DNA of 59,236 bases from an uncultured Methanosarcinales archaeon (GTDB taxonomy: Archaea > Halobacteriota > Methanosarcinia > Methanotrichales > Methanotrichaceae), in assembly GCA_903871465.1 (NCBI GenBank), contig CAIQHB010000079.1, positions 1 to 59,236 on the forward strand. Direction: 5' to 3'. Shown here one piece after another: positions 33,734-42,456 of this stretch (position 1 is the stretch's first letter; each line of letters opens with the position of its first letter). The position numbers and the translations under genes are program-made. Under the pieces are notes generated by a model, which was given only the letters and a program-made list of their open reading frames with translations, made no database searches and was not told the origin of the DNA.

Positions 33734-34330
33734 TTAAGAAGCCGATCTGCTGGCTGTGGCATTGCCGTCTTCCTCCAGCTTTTGGCTCTCATAAAGCTCG
33801 TAGTTTCCTTCCATCTTGTTGTTGACAAGAGCCAGATCCAGCTTATAGTCCTTCTTTTGCTTTACCAGCTTTACATCCAGGCTTACGGAGTCTTTCGTTA
33901 TGGAACCTGTGGCAGTGGCCGGAATATCCGATCCGCCATCGACAAGAGTCCCATAACCTTGCAGTCTTTCACCGGTCTGAATGAGTATCAAATCAAGAGC
34001 GCTTCCGATGCTCTGCTCTGCGTTGGCCGCCTCCAGCCGAACGCTCCACTTTCCGCCCAGATCCAGGACCGGATCTTTCTTCACTACGGCTGCGACACTG
34101 GCTGGCTTCGAAATTGCACTGCTATTTTCCGTCTCTATGCTCTGTCTTGCCGTGCCGTCCGGATTCAAAGTAGCACTGGCGCCGGTGGAGGAGGCTACTG
34201 CCTGGTCGAAGAGCGGGTCGGTCAGAAAATCAGTATTGTCTCGAACTACCCATTTCCCGCAGCCCGCCCACGCCGGGCAGGCAAGAAGTGCCATGATTAA
34301 AACTGTGCATATTACCAGATGCGTCTTCAA
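33734..34330 (-). CDS. Secreted protein of unknown function (small paralogue)
   Basis: A 198-residue exported protein of no known family. It has a signal peptide (MKTHLVICTVLIMALL, ending near AWAGC) and starts at TTG with GGAGGATATCA before it. From residue ~92 it contains a domain that is shared with the next gene upstream: GGKWSVRLE, ALDLILIQTGERLQGYGTL, a middle region, then NKMEGNYELYES and the shared end DGNATASRSAS. The alternation of short hydrophobic strands suggests a beta-barrel or sandwich of the lipocalin-like kind. Its neighbour is a larger paralogue in tandem, so local duplication produced the pair. Confidence 0.75.
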   Translation of the reverse strand: MKTHLVICTVLIMALLACPAWAGCGKWVVRDNTDFLTDPLFDQAVASSTGASATLNPDGTARQSIETENSSAISKPASVAAVVKKDPVLDLGGKWSVRLEAANAEQSIGSALDLILIQTGERLQGYGTLVDGGSDIPATATGSITKDSVSLDVKLVKQKKDYKLDLALVNNKMEGNYELYESQKLEEDGNATASRSAS

Positions 34331-34476
34331 TGATATCCTCCTCCTCTTCGATTGATAATATTGTGAGCTTTTTATTCTGGACGTTCATGATCGCCCAGGT
34401 GAGTGGTCTTATTCTTTTTCGGCTCAATTTTTTATGCTAAAATTTTTGGCGGGTGGAGAACGCCCTATTTCCAGGC

Positions 34477-35688
34477 TTATGCCGAAAATCGGCTTGCTGT
34501 GGCATTTCCCGTTCCCGTCAGATCCTTGCCGGAATATATTTCATAGCTGCCTGAGATAACCTTGTCGGCCCGAACCAGATCAAGATTTATGCTCTTGTCG
34601 ATCTTATTAACATATTTGTCCACTACTGTTTGTGCCTCAAGACTCATGGTACTGGCGGACACGGTGCCTTTAAAGGTCAAAGGAATCTTTGTGTTCTGCT
34701 CATTCAGATTGCCATAGCCTACAATGCTTCCACCGGTCTGAATCAGGAAGAGATCCACCGTACTGCCTGCATTAATGAGTTTCACTGTCCACTTGCCTTC
34801 CACTGCCATGGTCTTTGACTCTTCCGTTGCACTCCCGGTCTGCGCCTGGGTACCGGTTGCAGTCCCCACCGAGGTCTGACCTGTAGATTCAGGCGTCGGA
34901 TTCGGCATGCTCATATTCGGCCCTGTGGTCAGGCCACCGGTGGAAGTTGTAAGTTGCCGAGGCTTCTCGTCGGGTGCAAATCTCGGCTTGCTATCCGTGC
35001 TCTCTCCGGTCTTCGATACGGGATGTCCATCCACTTCGGTGGTTGCTGCATTAGAACCCGCATTTGCGGCAACGCTTGCGGATGAGGACTTCTCTGCAGA
35101 TACAACTGGAGTCATATCAACTGCAGCCGTCCCGCTATTTTGAGTTGCGGCCGATACTTTGAAGTTCTCTGTCATGCTGGCATCAAAGCCACTAGCTCCG
35201 GCGCGCATAACCCGGGCTTCGATCTGATTATCTCCTGCATCCGCATCTGTGGTGTTCCAGATCCAGGAGCTTTCCGAAGTCCAGCCAGTCTCATCCAGGA
35301 GCTTGCCACCCGTCGCGGGTCCTTGCAGGAGAAAATCGTAAAGCATCTTTTCATTATTGGGGTTGGCAGCCTCGACATTCCAGACGACTGCGGCACCCGC
35401 GACTTGCGGACTTAGCTTATCCGGAGTCAAGCTCCGAATTGTCGCTTTCAATGCAGCAGATGAGCCCAGGGCAACAGCTGCTTTTCCCGTGATTGACGCA
35501 GCGGGCGTTGACACATCGGATGTCGGCAAATTCTGATTTTTGCTTACATAAAAGTCGGTGTCGCCGGAAGTATCACCCAGCGGATTGGTTCCACACCCCG
35601 CTCCCGATGCCATATTTGTTAAGGCATAGAGTTGTGCCGTCAGGCAAAAGAGCATAGCTAGGGTGAGAAATAGTGTCTTTGACTTCAT
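34477..35688 (-). CDS. Secreted multidomain protein of unknown function (large paralogue)
   Basis: A 403-residue exported protein. It has a signal peptide (MKSKTLFLTLAMLFCLTAQL), then around residues 85-180 an immunoglobulin-like domain (DKLSPQVAGAAVVWNVEAAN ... WIWNTTDADAGDNQIEARVM) common in surface proteins of Methanothrix-type archaea. A long Ser/Thr/Gly-rich linker follows. The C-terminal ~105 residues are the domain shared with the downstream gene: GKWTVKLINAGSTVDLFLIQ, GGSIVGYGNLNEQ, VISGSYEIYSGKD and the end TGNATASRFSA. GGAGGTTCTGGAAAG precedes the ATG. Function is unknown; the domains suggest binding at the cell surface. Confidence 0.75.
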   Translation of the reverse strand: MKSKTLFLTLAMLFCLTAQLYALTNMASGAGCGTNPLGDTSGDTDFYVSKNQNLPTSDVSTPAASITGKAAVALGSSAALKATIRSLTPDKLSPQVAGAAVVWNVEAANPNNEKMLYDFLLQGPATGGKLLDETGWTSESSWIWNTTDADAGDNQIEARVMRAGASGFDASMTENFKVSAATQNSGTAAVDMTPVVSAEKSSSASVAANAGSNAATTEVDGHPVSKTGESTDSKPRFAPDEKPRQLTTSTGGLTTGPNMSMPNPTPESTGQTSVGTATGTQAQTGSATEESKTMAVEGKWTVKLINAGSTVDLFLIQTGGSIVGYGNLNEQNTKIPLTFKGTVSASTMSLEAQTVVDKYVNKIDKSINLDLVRADKVISGSYEIYSGKDLTGTGNATASRFSA

Positions 35689-35937
35689 CTTTCCAGAACC
35701 TCCACCATTCTAATAGCGTTTCGGGTTCCAACGGTTTAAAGCTTACCCTTGGAACGTCATTCGACGAAGATCTGATCCGCGCCAGAGACGTTAGCCGCTT
35801 TCTGCATGAAAGTCTTCCATCTTTCAGGCATTCAAGAGGTCAATTGATCACACCGGCCAATTCCGTCGTTAGCTTTATCAATCATTAAAGATCTCAAAGC
35901 TAGAACGGCCAGAGGGGCCGAGGGTGATTGAGCATGA

Positions 35938-37461
35938 ATGCGTGGGATCGCTTTATTTGGTAAGATACGATTTCTAGACACTACTTTGCGTGACGGAGAA
36001 CAGACGCCAGGCGTATCTCTGGACACGGACGAGAAGCTCGCCATTGCCCAAGGGCTCGATGCCCTGGGCGTGCAGGTCATTGAAGCAGGATCCGCAATGA
36101 CCTCTGAGGGAGAACGCCTGTCAATAAAAGCAGTTGCCGGTTTTGGTCTTAAAGCAGAGATTTGCAGCTATGTTCGGGCTTTGACCGCGGATGTTGATAC
36201 GGCTCTGGGCTGCGATGTGGATTCCGTTCATCTCGTTGTACCGGTATCGGATCTTCATATTGAGGCCAAGCTCAAATCCGATCGAAAATCGGTGATACGG
36301 AAAGCCGTGGAAGTTACGGAGTATGCCAAAGATCATGGCCTCATCGTGGAGCTCTCCGGTGAGGACGCCAGTCGCGCCGATCAGGATTATCTGGCCAGCC
36401 TTTACATTGCCGGAATCGAGGCTGGAGCCGACAGGATTGCCTTCTGCGATACCGTAGGAGTACTCGTGCCTGAAATGGCGGAGGTGATCTTTTCTCGATT
36501 ATCTCAATTGGGCGCGCCGATCAGTGTACATTGCCACAACGACTTCGGCATGGCTACCGCCAATACCATTGCCGCACTTCGCGCTGGGGCATCTCAAGCA
36601 CATGTGACCGTAAATGGAATAGGCGAGCGAGCCGGGAATGCCAGTCTGGAAGAGGTGGTAATGACCCTGGAAGCCCTTTATAAGATCAATACCGGGATCA
36701 AATGCCAGGATATATACCAGCTCTCTCGCATGGTCGCGCGAATGACCGGCATTCCCCTGGCCTCTAACAAGGCGATTGTGGGGGAGAATGCCTTTACGCA
36801 CGAAGCAGGCATCCATGTGCACGGACTTCTGGCGGATACCAAGACCTACGAGCCGATACAGCCGGAGACTGTGGGCAGAAAGAGGCGCATAGTGCTGGGC
36901 AAGCATGCCGGTAGAGCTTCAGTCGAACTGGCACTGCGTGAGTTTGGCTTATCGGCCACAGAGCTGCAATTGGCCCAGATTGTAACAAGAGTAAAAGAGC
37001 TGGGCGACAAGGGCAAACGCGTCTCGGATGCCGATCTGCAGACGATAGCTGATACTGTTCTCTCCATCCAGAAAGAGCCGAAGGTGTTGCTGGAAGAGGT
37101 AACAGTGGTCGCCGGCAACACCGTGACGCCCACGGCCTCCGTGAAGATCAGGCTCAACGGCGTTGAAAAGCTGGAAGCGGGCACGGGAGTTGGGCCGGTG
37201 GATGCGGCCATAAATGCCATAAGGCGAGCGATATCAGGCGTGGCTGATGTTCGCCTTGATGAATACCATGTAGATGCCATAACGGGCGGAACGAATGCAC
37301 TGGTGGAAGTATGGGTGACAATGGCAATGGCAGATCGTAAGATAACTGCTAGCGGAGCTGGCGCTGATATAATCATGGCATCAGTCGAGGCCGTGCTGGA
37401 GGGCATCAACCGGCTTATGCGGCTAGAAGAGGAGGAGAAGGCTAAATGTCGCAAGGAATAG
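35938..37461 (+). CDS. cimA: (R)-Citramalate synthase (LeuA family)
   Basis: Condenses pyruvate and acetyl-CoA to (R)-citramalate, the entry to isoleucine via 2-oxobutyrate. RFLDTTLRDGEQTPGVSL holds the catalytic Arg-Asp, SVHCHNDFGMATANT the metal-binding His pair, and NGIGERAGNASLEEVV the family signature. EAGSAMTSEGE, EICSYVRALTADVD and SVHLVVPVSDLHI match methanogen citramalate synthase more closely than isopropylmalate synthase, and the ilvBN genes follow; isopropylmalate synthase remains possible. The C-terminal third is the LeuA dimer domain that binds the feedback inhibitor (GPVDAAINAIRRA). GGGTGAT lies upstream of the ATG. It overlaps ilvB by 16 bases. Confidence 0.87.
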   Translation: MRGIALFGKIRFLDTTLRDGEQTPGVSLDTDEKLAIAQGLDALGVQVIEAGSAMTSEGERLSIKAVAGFGLKAEICSYVRALTADVDTALGCDVDSVHLVVPVSDLHIEAKLKSDRKSVIRKAVEVTEYAKDHGLIVELSGEDASRADQDYLASLYIAGIEAGADRIAFCDTVGVLVPEMAEVIFSRLSQLGAPISVHCHNDFGMATANTIAALRAGASQAHVTVNGIGERAGNASLEEVVMTLEALYKINTGIKCQDIYQLSRMVARMTGIPLASNKAIVGENAFTHEAGIHVHGLLADTKTYEPIQPETVGRKRRIVLGKHAGRASVELALREFGLSATELQLAQIVTRVKELGDKGKRVSDADLQTIADTVLSIQKEPKVLLEEVTVVAGNTVTPTASVKIRLNGVEKLEAGTGVGPVDAAINAIRRAISGVADVRLDEYHVDAITGGTNALVEVWVTMAMADRKITASGAGADIIMASVEAVLEGINRLMRLEEEEKAKCRKE

Positions 37462-39245
37462 CCCGGACGGGTTCCGAAAACGGTCGGGATGTACCGCAAA
37501 AGATGACCGGAGCTCAGGCGGTATTGGAGAGCCTGAAAAGAGAGGGAGTAGATGTGGTATTCGGGCTTCCCGGCGGAGTACTGTTACCTCTATATGACGC
37601 CATCTATCAATCCGATCTTCGCCATATCCTGGTGCGCCATGAGCAGGGAGCAGCGCACATGGCGGACGGATATGCCAGAGCCACAGGCAAGGTGGGCGTC
37701 TGCATCGCCACATCCGGGCCGGGGGCGACGAACCTTGTCACCGGCATTGCCAACGCCTACATGGACTCCGTGCCCATGGTTGCCATTACCGGGCAGGTCA
37801 ACACCTGGCTGATTGGAAAAGATGCCTTCCAGGAGGCAGATATAACCGGGATCACTTTGCCCATTACCAAGCACAATTACCTGCTCCGAAGTGCTAAGGA
37901 TATCGCGCGCGTCTTCCGCGAGGCTTTCTATATTGCCCGCACCGGTCGACCCGGGCCGGTCTTGATAGATCTGCCGCGGGATGTGACGGTGGAAGAGGTC
38001 GAGTTCTCCTGGCCGGAGGTGAACCTGCCGGGATACCATCCCTCTTTCAAGGCGCATGAGATGCAGATCAAGAAAGCGGCCAAGGCTCTAATGGAGGCGG
38101 AAAGGCCCGTTATTTACGCGGGTGGCGGAGTGAAGTATGCCTCTGCGCATAAAGAGCTCTACGAGCTGGCTCAGAAGATCAACGCCCCTGTTACAACAAC
38201 TCTCATGGGCGTGGGTTGCTTCCCTGAGGACCATCCTCTATCGCTCGGGATGCTGGGGATGCACGGCACAAAATATGCCAACTATGCCATTCAGGAGTCG
38301 GATCTGATTTTGGCCATAGGCGCGAGATTTGATGATCGTGTGACCGGCAAGATCTCCAGCTTTGCTCCGCTGGCCAAGATAGTTCATATCGATGTGGACC
38401 CGGCTGAGGTCGGCAAGAACGTAAGGGTTGACATTCCCGTGGTCGGAGATGCGCGCAATGCTCTGACGGGACTGCTAAGAGAGGTTTTGCCAAAGGACAG
38501 GGGACCGTGGAACGAGAAGGTTGAGACATGGAAGAGGGACTATCCTCTGCGCTACATTCCGGATATGAACATCATCAAGCCCCAGTATGTGATTGAGAAG
38601 CTTTGCGAACTGGCGCCTGAGGCCATCATCACAACGGAGGTTGGGCAAAACCAGATGTGGGCGGCTCAGTTCTTTGTGCATAAGGATCCTCAGAAGTTCA
38701 TATCCTCAGGAGGCCTGGGAACTATGGGATACGGCTTCCCTGCGGCCATCGGAGCCAAGATGGGGCGGCCGGAGTGCGAAGTGATCGACATCGCTGGCGA
38801 CGGCAGCTTCCTCATGAACAGCCAGGAGCTGGCAACTGCTGTCGTCAATGAAATTCCCGTGAAGGTGGCTATTTTGAACAACGGGTGCCTGGGCATGGTT
38901 CGCCAGTGGCAGGAGCTATTCTTTGAGAAGAGGTATTCGGCCACGATACTGGGACGCACCAGTCCCGATTTCGTGAAGCTGGCCGAGGCCTATGGAGCTG
39001 TGGGATTGCGGGCCACAAAGCCCTCTGAGGTTGAGGGCGTCATTCGTGCGGCTCTGGCCACAGACAGGCCCTGCCTCATGGACTTCATAGTCAATCCGGC
39101 AGAGAAGGTCTCTCCCATGGTGCCGGCTGGCGCTACCTTAAGCGAGATCCTAGAGCTGGAGTGGTGCGATGAGGTCCAATGCAAAAACCTGGAGAAGATC
39201 TATGCTGAAGCCAGGAAAGATGTTTTGGGGCTGGAGGGGTACTAG
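37446..39245 (+). CDS. ilvB: Acetolactate synthase, large (catalytic) subunit
   Basis: ThDP-dependent enzyme that makes acetolactate or acetohydroxybutyrate for valine, leucine and isoleucine. LVRHEQGAAHMADGYARATG carries the catalytic Glu, IATSGPGATNLVTGIANAYM and VLIDLPRDV are family motifs, and DIAGDGSFLMNSQEL...LNNG is the ThDP-Mg site. The FAD-linked middle domain shows AIGARFDDRVTGK. The 599 residues include a ~20-residue N-terminal extension before MTGAQAVLESL. GAGGAGAAGG precedes the ATG. The gene overlaps cimA and abuts ilvN. Confidence 0.95.
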   Translation: MSQGIARTGSENGRDVPQKMTGAQAVLESLKREGVDVVFGLPGGVLLPLYDAIYQSDLRHILVRHEQGAAHMADGYARATGKVGVCIATSGPGATNLVTGIANAYMDSVPMVAITGQVNTWLIGKDAFQEADITGITLPITKHNYLLRSAKDIARVFREAFYIARTGRPGPVLIDLPRDVTVEEVEFSWPEVNLPGYHPSFKAHEMQIKKAAKALMEAERPVIYAGGGVKYASAHKELYELAQKINAPVTTTLMGVGCFPEDHPLSLGMLGMHGTKYANYAIQESDLILAIGARFDDRVTGKISSFAPLAKIVHIDVDPAEVGKNVRVDIPVVGDARNALTGLLREVLPKDRGPWNEKVETWKRDYPLRYIPDMNIIKPQYVIEKLCELAPEAIITTEVGQNQMWAAQFFVHKDPQKFISSGGLGTMGYGFPAAIGAKMGRPECEVIDIAGDGSFLMNSQELATAVVNEIPVKVAILNNGCLGMVRQWQELFFEKRYSATILGRTSPDFVKLAEAYGAVGLRATKPSEVEGVIRAALATDRPCLMDFIVNPAEKVSPMVPAGATLSEILELEWCDEVQCKNLEKIYAEARKDVLGLEGY

Positions 39246-39737
39246 ATGAAGCACAATATTGCGGTCATTGTCGAGAATAAGTCCGGAGTGCTGACGCGCA
39301 TCGCAGGCCTCTTTAGCCGCAGGTCCTTCAACATCGACAGCCTCTCCGTGGGCGCGACGGATAACCCCGAGTACTCTCGCATGACCATCACAGTGCAGGG
39401 TGACAGGGACGTCCTGGAGCAGGTCATAAAGCAGCTCAGCAAACTGATCAATGTCATTCGCGTCAGCGAGCTGGATCACTCTGAATCCCTGGAGAGGGAG
39501 CTGGCCGTCATCAAGGTCAGCGTGGACCGGGAGAACAGAAGCGAGATCATGCAGATTGTGAACATCTTCCGGGCCAGGATCATCGATGTCTCGCAGAGGT
39601 CCATGATCATCGAGGTGACTGGAGACGAGGAGAAGGTCGATGCCATTGTTCAGCTGCTGCGCCAGTTCGGCATAAAGGAGCTGGCCCGCACGGGAAAGGT
39701 ATCGATGCTGAGGGGCGCAAGGGTAATCAAGGCTTAA
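39246..39737 (+). CDS. ilvN: Acetolactate synthase, small (regulatory) subunit
   Basis: Regulatory partner of IlvB that confers valine feedback inhibition. Residues 1-75 form the ACT domain (HNIAVIVENKSGVLTRIAGL, FSRRSFNIDSLSVGATDN), followed by the C-terminal ALS_ss domain (ELAVIKVSVDRENRSEIMQI, ARTGKVSMLRG). The 163-residue length is normal. GGAGGGG lies six bases before the ATG. The gene is followed by a hairpin-rich 200-base spacer and then ilvC. Confidence 0.95.
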   Translation: MKHNIAVIVENKSGVLTRIAGLFSRRSFNIDSLSVGATDNPEYSRMTITVQGDRDVLEQVIKQLSKLINVIRVSELDHSESLERELAVIKVSVDRENRSEIMQIVNIFRARIIDVSQRSMIIEVTGDEEKVDAIVQLLRQFGIKELARTGKVSMLRGARVIKA

Positions 39738-39755
39738 GGCGCACGGCTTAATGCT

Positions 39756-39805
39756 GCTTGATATGCCTGGTACAGCTTGATATAGCTTGATGCGCTTGAT
39801 CAAGC
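39756..39805 (+). repeat. Short repeats of GCTTGAT after ilvN
   Basis: GCTTGAT occurs four times at 39756, 39775, 39785 and 39794. The last copy is part of the perfect palindrome GCTTGATCAAGC (39794-39805). The array begins 19 bases after the ilvN stop. It may bind a regulator or form alternative RNA hairpins. Confidence 0.7.
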
Positions 39806-39824
39806 TGGATCTGAGTCGGGAATA

Positions 39825-39856
39825 AGGGACAATTTTGCTCTCGACAATTTGTCCCT
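39825..39856 (+). promoter_or_regulatory. Hairpin AGGGACAA-N16-TTGTCCCT in the ilvN-ilvC spacer
   Basis: A perfect 8-bp inverted repeat with a 16-base loop, two bases before a terminator-like hairpin. A partial direct repeat of GACAATTT lies within it (39828 and 39843), so alternative pairings are possible. It could act as an antiterminator partner of the next hairpin. Confidence 0.5.
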
Positions 39857-39894
39857 ATCCGAGAGGCTCGGAGGCCTCTCGGGTCCGGTTTTTT
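39857..39894 (+). terminator. Strong hairpin plus T6 between ilvN and ilvC
   Basis: CCGAGAGGC (39859-39867) pairs perfectly with GCCTCTCGG (39874-39882) around a 6-base loop, and a run of six T residues follows at 39889-39894. It looks like a rho-independent-type terminator. It may end the cimA-ilvBN transcript or attenuate ilvC. Confidence 0.6.
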
Positions 39895-39939
39895 GCAATT
39901 ACTATAACTTGGGAAAAAGAGAAATTGGAGGAATAAAAT

Positions 39940-40935
39940 TTGGTGAAGATATACCATGATAAGGATGCAGACTTGAAGGTGCTGAAAGACAAGACCATCG
40001 CCATAGTGGGATGGGGAAATCAGGGGCATGCCCAGGGCGAGAATCTGAAGGATTCCGGTCTGGACGTCATCGCTGCCGACCTGCCGGGCTCCAAAGCCTG
40101 GAAGAGGGCGGAGGCGGATGGCGTGAAGGTCATGACCGTCGCAGAAGCTGCCAAGAAGGCGGACTACATCCAGATCCTTCTGCCTGACGAGTACCAGGGC
40201 AAGATCTACCGGGAGCAGATAGCTCCGCACCTGGAAGAGGGCAAAATCCTGGGATTCAGCCACGGCTTCAACATTCGCTATTTCCAGATTGTGCCGCCCG
40301 AGAACGTGGATGTGGTCATGGTGGCACCGAAAGGCCCCGGCGATCTGGTGCGCAGAACCTACCAGGAGGGCAAGGGCGTCCCCTGTCTCGTGGCTGTGGA
40401 GCAGGATGCCTCCGGCGCCGCATTGAAGCGAGCGCTGGCCTATGCCAAGGGCATCGGCGGCACGCGTGCCGGAGTTATCGAGACCACCTTCACCGAGGAG
40501 ACGGAGACCGATCTGTTCGGCGAGCAGGTGGATCTGTGCGGAGGCGTCACCGAGATGATCAAGGCGGCTTTCGAGACGCTTGTTGACGCGGGCTACCAGC
40601 CTGAGATCGCCTACTTCGAGGCCTGCCATGAGCTGAAGCTGATCGTGGACCTGATCTACGAGGGCGGCTTCATGCGCATGTGGAACAACGTCTCCAACAC
40701 GGCTGAGTACGGCGGCATGACCCGCGGAAGCATGATAATCAATGATGAGTCCCGCGAAGCCATGAAGGAGATTCTCAACGACATTCAGAACGGCTCGTTC
40801 GCTCGTGAGTGGATTTTGGAGAGTCAGGCTGGCCTGCCTGTCAAGAAATCTCTGGAGAAGCTGGAGTCCGAGCACCTCATAGAGCAGGTGGGCGCCGAGC
40901 TCAGGGCCATGATGCCCTGGCTGCAGAAGAAGTAA
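39940..40935 (+). CDS. ilvC: Ketol-acid reductoisomerase (class I)
   Basis: Mg- and NAD(P)H-dependent isomerisation and reduction of acetolactate or acetohydroxybutyrate, third step of valine/isoleucine synthesis. [20 protein letters not shown] is the nucleotide-binding motif, [10 protein letters not shown] and [11 protein letters not shown] are class I motifs, and [16 protein letters not shown] supplies the metal-binding Asp/Glu. The 331-residue length is typical of class I. I keep the TTG at 39940, eight bases after GGAGG; a GTG at 39943 would give the common MKIY start. It lies 200 bases after ilvN and probably has separate control. Confidence 0.95.
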   Translation: MVKIYHDKDADLKVLKDKTIAIVGWGNQGHAQGENLKDSGLDVIAADLPGSKAWKRAEADGVKVMTVAEAAKKADYIQILLPDEYQGKIYREQIAPHLEEGKILGFSHGFNIRYFQIVPPENVDVVMVAPKGPGDLVRRTYQEGKGVPCLVAVEQDASGAALKRALAYAKGIGGTRAGVIETTFTEETETDLFGEQVDLCGGVTEMIKAAFETLVDAGYQPEIAYFEACHELKLIVDLIYEGGFMRMWNNVSNTAEYGGMTRGSMIINDESREAMKEILNDIQNGSFAREWILESQAGLPVKKSLEKLESEHLIEQVGAELRAMMPWLQKK

Positions 40936-41073
40936 GCTTTATATCATGGGAGGTAGTAGCAGATTGCGGACGAGTGTGGCTACACCTGCGCTCGTACGCG
41001 ATGCCATGATACCATGGCCTCGTGATAAACAATTATTAAAAATCGTCAACGACTACATCACAGGAGGGAGGAG

Positions 41074-41115
41074 CAGTTTCAGAAGCGCGGCCCTCGGGCC
41101 GCCCTTCGGAAGCTG
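41074..41115. promoter_or_regulatory. Long GC-rich hairpin downstream of ilvC
   Basis: A 42-base stem-loop: CAGTTTCAGAAG pairs with CTTCGGAAGCTG (one mismatch and one G-T pair), then a C-C mismatch, then GCGGCCC pairs with GGGCCGC. It starts about 140 bases after the ilvC stop and is followed by an AT-rich stretch with TATA-like sequences. It may be a 3'-end processing or terminator structure, or part of a small RNA. Confidence 0.55.
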
Positions 41116-41913
41116 TAAATTTCGCAAGTTATTTTATATATATTTAAGTCCATGAACTATCTGCTTTTTATATATATTTTGTTGAGAAGTCTATTATTAT
41201 ACAATCAATGTTCTCATCTCCAGATGGAATAGCTGCAATTTCCTGTCGATACCGCAATGCGCCTACATTGGCGCGCGCGAGTGCTCAGACGCGGGCCGGA
41301 GGCAACTTGTGTAGCATGCAGAAACCCAATGATCTTGTCGAACTGGCCAAGGGTTTCCGCCGCAGAGGCTAGACTGTAGTGGAGGTCAGGATTATCGGAG
41401 CACTGGCGGAAGCTACTCCCGATAGAAGCATGCCAAAACTTGCTTGTTATTCATAGTGCATGATTCAACTATCCCAAAAAGGCCCAAACCTCTTCTGGCA
41501 AAATCTTGATTCCAGTTACTACGTGAATGATGATCAAGTAAAACTGAGATGCTGCTGTCCCCGGTCAATCCGACTTATAGAGATCGATTCCGGCGGTGCA
41601 GAATCCAGAGCGCACTATAGTGGAGTTGAGCAAGAAGATATCTCATAATAATATCCCGTGATTTAATTGGCATCGAAAAGAGAGATGATGGGTTGTGGAT
41701 TATTCATACTACTGCAGTCTCCCTCCTTGAAGTGTCATGTTCCGGTATCAATTCTACTTGCAGATAGCGATACGAAAATGAATAGTGTAGTATACTAATA
41801 AATTATTAAAATAGTTGTGTAGATGAGACAAGCGAGAATCTCATCTCCCTGCACATAAAATCGGTAGCCTCAAATTTTCGCTCCTGGTTTTACTGGAGCA
41901 GCCTGCCTTGGCC
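41116..41913. other. Gene-free region left of the RelA/SpoT cassette
   Basis: I see no supported gene. A 62-codon frame at 41460-41648 has no binding site or known motif. Stretches at 41602-41617 (AATCCAGAGCGCACTA) and 41832-41844 (GCGAGAATCTCAT) recur to the right of the cassette. TATA-like runs occur near 41130-41185. The region has mixed composition and looks like the remains of past insertions. Confidence 0.5.
41832..41844 (+). repeat. Direct repeat GCGAGAATCTCAT, left copy
   Basis: Identical to 43364-43376. Similarity continues for about 20 more bases (CTCCCTGCACATAAAATCG here against TCCCCCTGCGCGTAATCG there). It lies 70 bases from the end of the cassette and contains the partial palindrome GAGAATCTC. 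Confidence 0.65.
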
Positions 41914-42456
41914 TTATGTCTCTGCGTTTGTCTCCGACAATAGAATCTCTTTGAATGCTTCAAGACGACCTTCCAGACGTCTGAGATACGGTAAACCTGT
42001 GCCAATTCGGTTTCCTAATTGGTCAAATGTGATCTCTAAATTGCCTACATTTGTAGTATGTATTTTTATATTATCTTCGGATTTCATTAGGTGAGAAGCT
42101 ATCCCGTTTCCAATATTTACAAATGGTTCAGGATCTATAAAATTTCTGTGCGTTGGTGGTAAAGTCCAACTAGTAATAATACTGTTTATTTTATCTATCT
42201 TCCTTGCGACGAGTAACGAACGAATAACGCCAACATCTGCTAATCGAAATCCACTTTCCTGCTCCAATTTGAAAACGTATTCATTAGGTGGATATATTGT
42301 CAAAAGATGTTCCAAATCTTCGATATTCGCAATATTTTCCGTTAATAGTTCGTTTATTATCTCTGATACATGCGTAGATGATGCATGAACCCTATCAGGA
42401 AAACGTCTTTTTAGAAAATCTGTAATATTATCATGATCGATATTCGTAAGCGGCAT
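41914..42456 (-). CDS. Unknown protein paired with the RelA/SpoT-domain protein
   Basis: A 180-residue protein of no family I recognise. It is predicted soluble and mostly helical in the first half (HVSEIINELLTENIANIEDL, DVGVIRSLLVARKIDKINSI) with a more beta-like second half and a helical C-terminus (RLEGRLEAFKEILL). It has no signal peptide, no membrane segment, and no visible HD-hydrolase motif. The ATG overlaps the stop of the RelA/SpoT gene by one base and has GGAGGAG upstream, so the two are translated together. That makes an antitoxin, sensor or effector role likely, but nothing in the sequence decides between them. The gene is AT-rich compared with ilvC. Confidence 0.75.
   Translation of the reverse strand: MPLTNIDHDNITDFLKRRFPDRVHASSTHVSEIINELLTENIANIEDLEHLLTIYPPNEYVFKLEQESGFRLADVGVIRSLLVARKIDKINSIITSWTLPPTHRNFIDPEPFVNIGNGIASHLMKSEDNIKIHTTNVGNLEITFDQLGNRIGTGLPYLRRLEGRLEAFKEILLSETNAET

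Noticed and set aside
35938-37461. 2-Isopropylmalate synthase as the primary call
   Set aside because: The family is right, but GSAMTSEGE, EICSYVRAL and VHLVVPVSDLH fit methanogen citramalate synthase better, and ilvBN follow. Kept as an alternative.
39748-40875. A 375-codon open frame antisense to ilvC
   Set aside because: It lies entirely opposite a gene with complete family motifs, in the mirrored codon phase, and its translation has no known motif. GC-rich codon bias explains the lack of stops.
41460-41648. A 62-codon small gene left of the RelA/SpoT cassette
   Set aside because: No ribosome binding site, no hydrophobic or family motif, and unusual Cys/Arg content expected from non-coding sequence.
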